Source of the DNA: Cyclobacterium lianum
GTDB lineage: Bacteria > Bacteroidota > Bacteroidia > Cytophagales > Cyclobacteriaceae
DNA: 64,000 bases
Assembly (NCBI RefSeq): GCF_900143075.1
Contig: NZ_FRCY01000016.1
Span: 1 to 64,000 of the forward strand
Direction of reading: 5' to 3'
The notes under the pieces: generated by a model
The model's database searches: none
What the model saw: the letters and a program-made list of their open reading frames with translations, nothing else
Told to the model about the DNA's origin: nothing
Shown here: in pieces, positions 62,697-64,000 of the stretch
How the letters are laid out: each line of letters starts with the position of its first letter
Position numbering within the stretch: position 1 is the first letter of the stretch
Position numbers and translations under genes: made by a program

Positions 62697-63284
62697 TCAA
62701 AACCCGACCCTGAAACTTACTCCGCTGGCGCCAATATTTACCTTGTCCATCCATGGTTTAAATGAAGCCCGGTTCTTAGCCTGAAGGGAATACAGAATAC
62801 CGTCAAATACCAACAGGAAAGCACCCTGTAGCACTATGGAATTCCCAAAACCGATCCATTGCTCTTTTTGACGGGCACGGCCCCTTTCTTTTAGGTACAG
62901 TCCGCCAGCCATGTATCCCAAATCCAAGGCGGCGTTGAACAACAAAATTTTTTCCGTTTTGTGCTGTGCTTCCAGGCTTTTCCACAGACTTTTATTTGTT
63001 TCCTGCCCTCTGGCGTTAAAATAACCCAGTCCGGCAATAGCCAGATTTACCGAATTCCAATACAGATTCATCTGGTGAAATCCTTTCTCCGATCCGCCGG
63101 ACCGCGACGCTCCTATTCCTCCCCACACCATGTTTCCCAGTGCCCATGAGCCGAGCACCAGCATGCCACGGCTTTCGAGCCGTTTTTTATTTTCATTAAT
63201 TTCGGGAATAGTGTACCTATTTTGAGCCTTACAGAAAATAGAAGTAAACATTCCCGCCAATACAAATAAGGTTTTTAATTTCAT
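62697..63284 (-). CDS. Small membrane protein with signal peptide, DUF6992-like
   Basis: A 195-residue protein with a signal peptide (MKLKTLFVLAGMFTSIFCKAQ) and several weakly hydrophobic segments (MLVLGSWALGNMVWGGIGA, LYWNSVNLAIAGLGYFNARG, ILLFNAALDLGYMAGGLYL, NSIVLQGAFLLVFDGILYS), i.e. four probable membrane helices. From memory this pattern (R..MLVLGSWALGN, FHQMNLYWNSVNLAIAGLGY) fits the DUF6992 family of Bacteroidota. No function is known. It is isolated between two non-coding stretches. Confidence 0.7.
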   Translation of the reverse strand: MKLKTLFVLAGMFTSIFCKAQNRYTIPEINENKKRLESRGMLVLGSWALGNMVWGGIGASRSGGSEKGFHQMNLYWNSVNLAIAGLGYFNARGQETNKSLWKSLEAQHKTEKILLFNAALDLGYMAGGLYLKERGRARQKEQWIGFGNSIVLQGAFLLVFDGILYSLQAKNRASFKPWMDKVNIGASGVSFRVGF

Positions 63285-63754
63285 TGTTTTATTTTTTCCG
63301 GATGATTTACCAGCCTCACCAGGCTTCTGAATTTTAGCAATGTGAGGATCGGTAAATCATAAACGTTCAGGAGTGGAAAATTGGTTGGCCGGTTTTCGTC
63401 ATTAATATTGCATAAAACAGCTAAAATAGAGCCAAACCCGTATTTTCTTCACCCCCTACGGCTTTACTATCCGTGGTTTTCAATGCTTTGCCCCTCAGGG
63501 CGCTGAATTCATCAACGTTCCTATGCAGGTTACCGACCGAATCAAGTACTACACTTCGGCTTACCTGCAACGGAGGAGAGGTGGCCCCGCATGCAATGCT
63601 GCAGCATATTTTTGAATCCCATCTCATCCGGGTTGAAAATAACCCGATCTTTATTAGAACCACTCATAGATGAAAAGGTTTATAAGTAGCAATGTACCCG
63701 ATATACCTATATCTTTGTTTTTGAAATCACAAAACGCTGGGAAAAAAAGTCGAC
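63285..63754. other. Intergenic region before yggS, no confident gene
   Basis: A 470-bp stretch between the DUF6992-like gene and the YggS-family gene. A minus-strand frame with a GTG start (63421-63663, 80 residues) and a 41-residue minus-strand ATG frame (63542-63667, MSGSNKDRVIFNPDEMGF) are present, but neither has a recognisable family and they overlap each other. I treat the region as non-coding, possibly with a decayed gene, and containing the promoter of the downstream gene. Confidence 0.35.
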
Positions 63755-64000
63755 ATGCCAAACACAAACATCAGGGACAATATCAAACAAACCCTAAGCA
63801 CATTTATGCGTCAGGATTGCCGTCTCATCGCTGTGAGCAAAACCAAGCCTGTATCGGCAATTGAGGAGGCATACGCTGCCGGCATAAGGGATTTTGGTGA
63901 AAATAAGGTGCAGGAGCTGACGGATAAGGCAGTACAATTGCCTGAAGACATTCGCTGGCACATGATAGGCCACCTGCAGCGAAACAAGGTAAAATATATC
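63755..64000 (+). CDS. YggS/PROSC-family PLP homeostasis protein (5' part)
   Basis: The first 82 residues of a PLP-binding protein that maintains PLP and amino-acid balance; it runs off the window end. The family landmarks are visible: LIAVSKTKPVSAIEEAYAAG with the PLP lysine (SKTKP), FGENKVQELTDK, and IRWHMIGHLQRNKVKYI. No catalytic racemase activity is expected for this family. Confidence 0.92.
   Translation, partial: MPNTNIRDNIKQTLSTFMRQDCRLIAVSKTKPVSAIEEAYAAGIRDFGENKVQELTDKAVQLPEDIRWHMIGHLQRNKVKYI

Noticed and set aside
1-64000. tRNA, rRNA, insertion sequence or prophage signatures
   Set aside because: None was recognised by eye; a dedicated search could still find a small tRNA or ncRNA missed here.

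Overview
The window looks like a chromosomal segment of a Bacteroidota bacterium, most likely order Cytophagales. The evidence is mutually consistent. There is a SusC/SusD pair, a type IX secretion (T9SS) type B sorting domain on a large secreted protein, a PorX-type T9SS regulator, a fused lpxC-fabZ gene, DUF4494 and DUF4296 proteins, a three-gene sdhCAB operon with a fused five-helix cytochrome b, and several TAnnTTTG promoter -7 boxes. No rRNA, tRNA or insertion sequence was recognised.

Layout. At 1-560 lies the trailer end of a CRISPR array (9 repeats, 8 complete spacers in view) without cas genes in the window; it abuts the cut-off 3' end of an unknown gene just before truA. From 1.7 to 8.5 kb are an SLC13 carboxylate transporter, a DUF4494 protein, a MoeB/ThiF-rhodanese fusion, a small outer-membrane protein, and a sugar porter-PfkB kinase operon. 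From 8.5 to 15.9 kb on the minus strand are an outer-membrane barrel, a PLP racemase-GNAT pair, a sodium:solute symporter and sdhCAB. A poor region with gene scraps (15.9-16.6 kb) precedes a 925-residue T9SS cargo protein. From 19.4 to 27.8 kb are housekeeping genes: carbonic anhydrase, fabD, folK, sppA, a secreted EEP hydrolase, valS and ppa.

The most unusual part is 27.96-33.71 kb. A tightly overlapped minus-strand operon encodes an E1-like ThiF protein, a GNAT-fold acyltransferase resembling autoinducer synthases, a 7TMR-DISM histidine kinase and a receiver-histidine kinase hybrid. A divergent stand-alone receiver protein, closely similar to the hybrid's receiver, sits upstream. Together they look like a cassette that makes a small molecule and senses it or a related cue; this is inference.

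From 33.7 to 48.8 kb follow ald-tsaE-porX, an HD phosphohydrolase, the lipid A operon lpxD-lpxC/fabZ-lpxA with an ABC ATPase, two small secreted proteins, mutS2 with a DUF4296 lipoprotein, and a short Bat-like operon (DUF58, membrane protein, BatA). From 48.8 to 62.1 kb is an accessory nutrient-uptake region: a Tat-exported Gfo/Idh oxidoreductase, a broken amidohydrolase, a TrpB2-like synthase, a very large FG-GAP/UnbV protein, a propeller lipoprotein and susCD. The window ends with a small DUF6992-like protein and the start of a YggS-family PLP-homeostasis gene.
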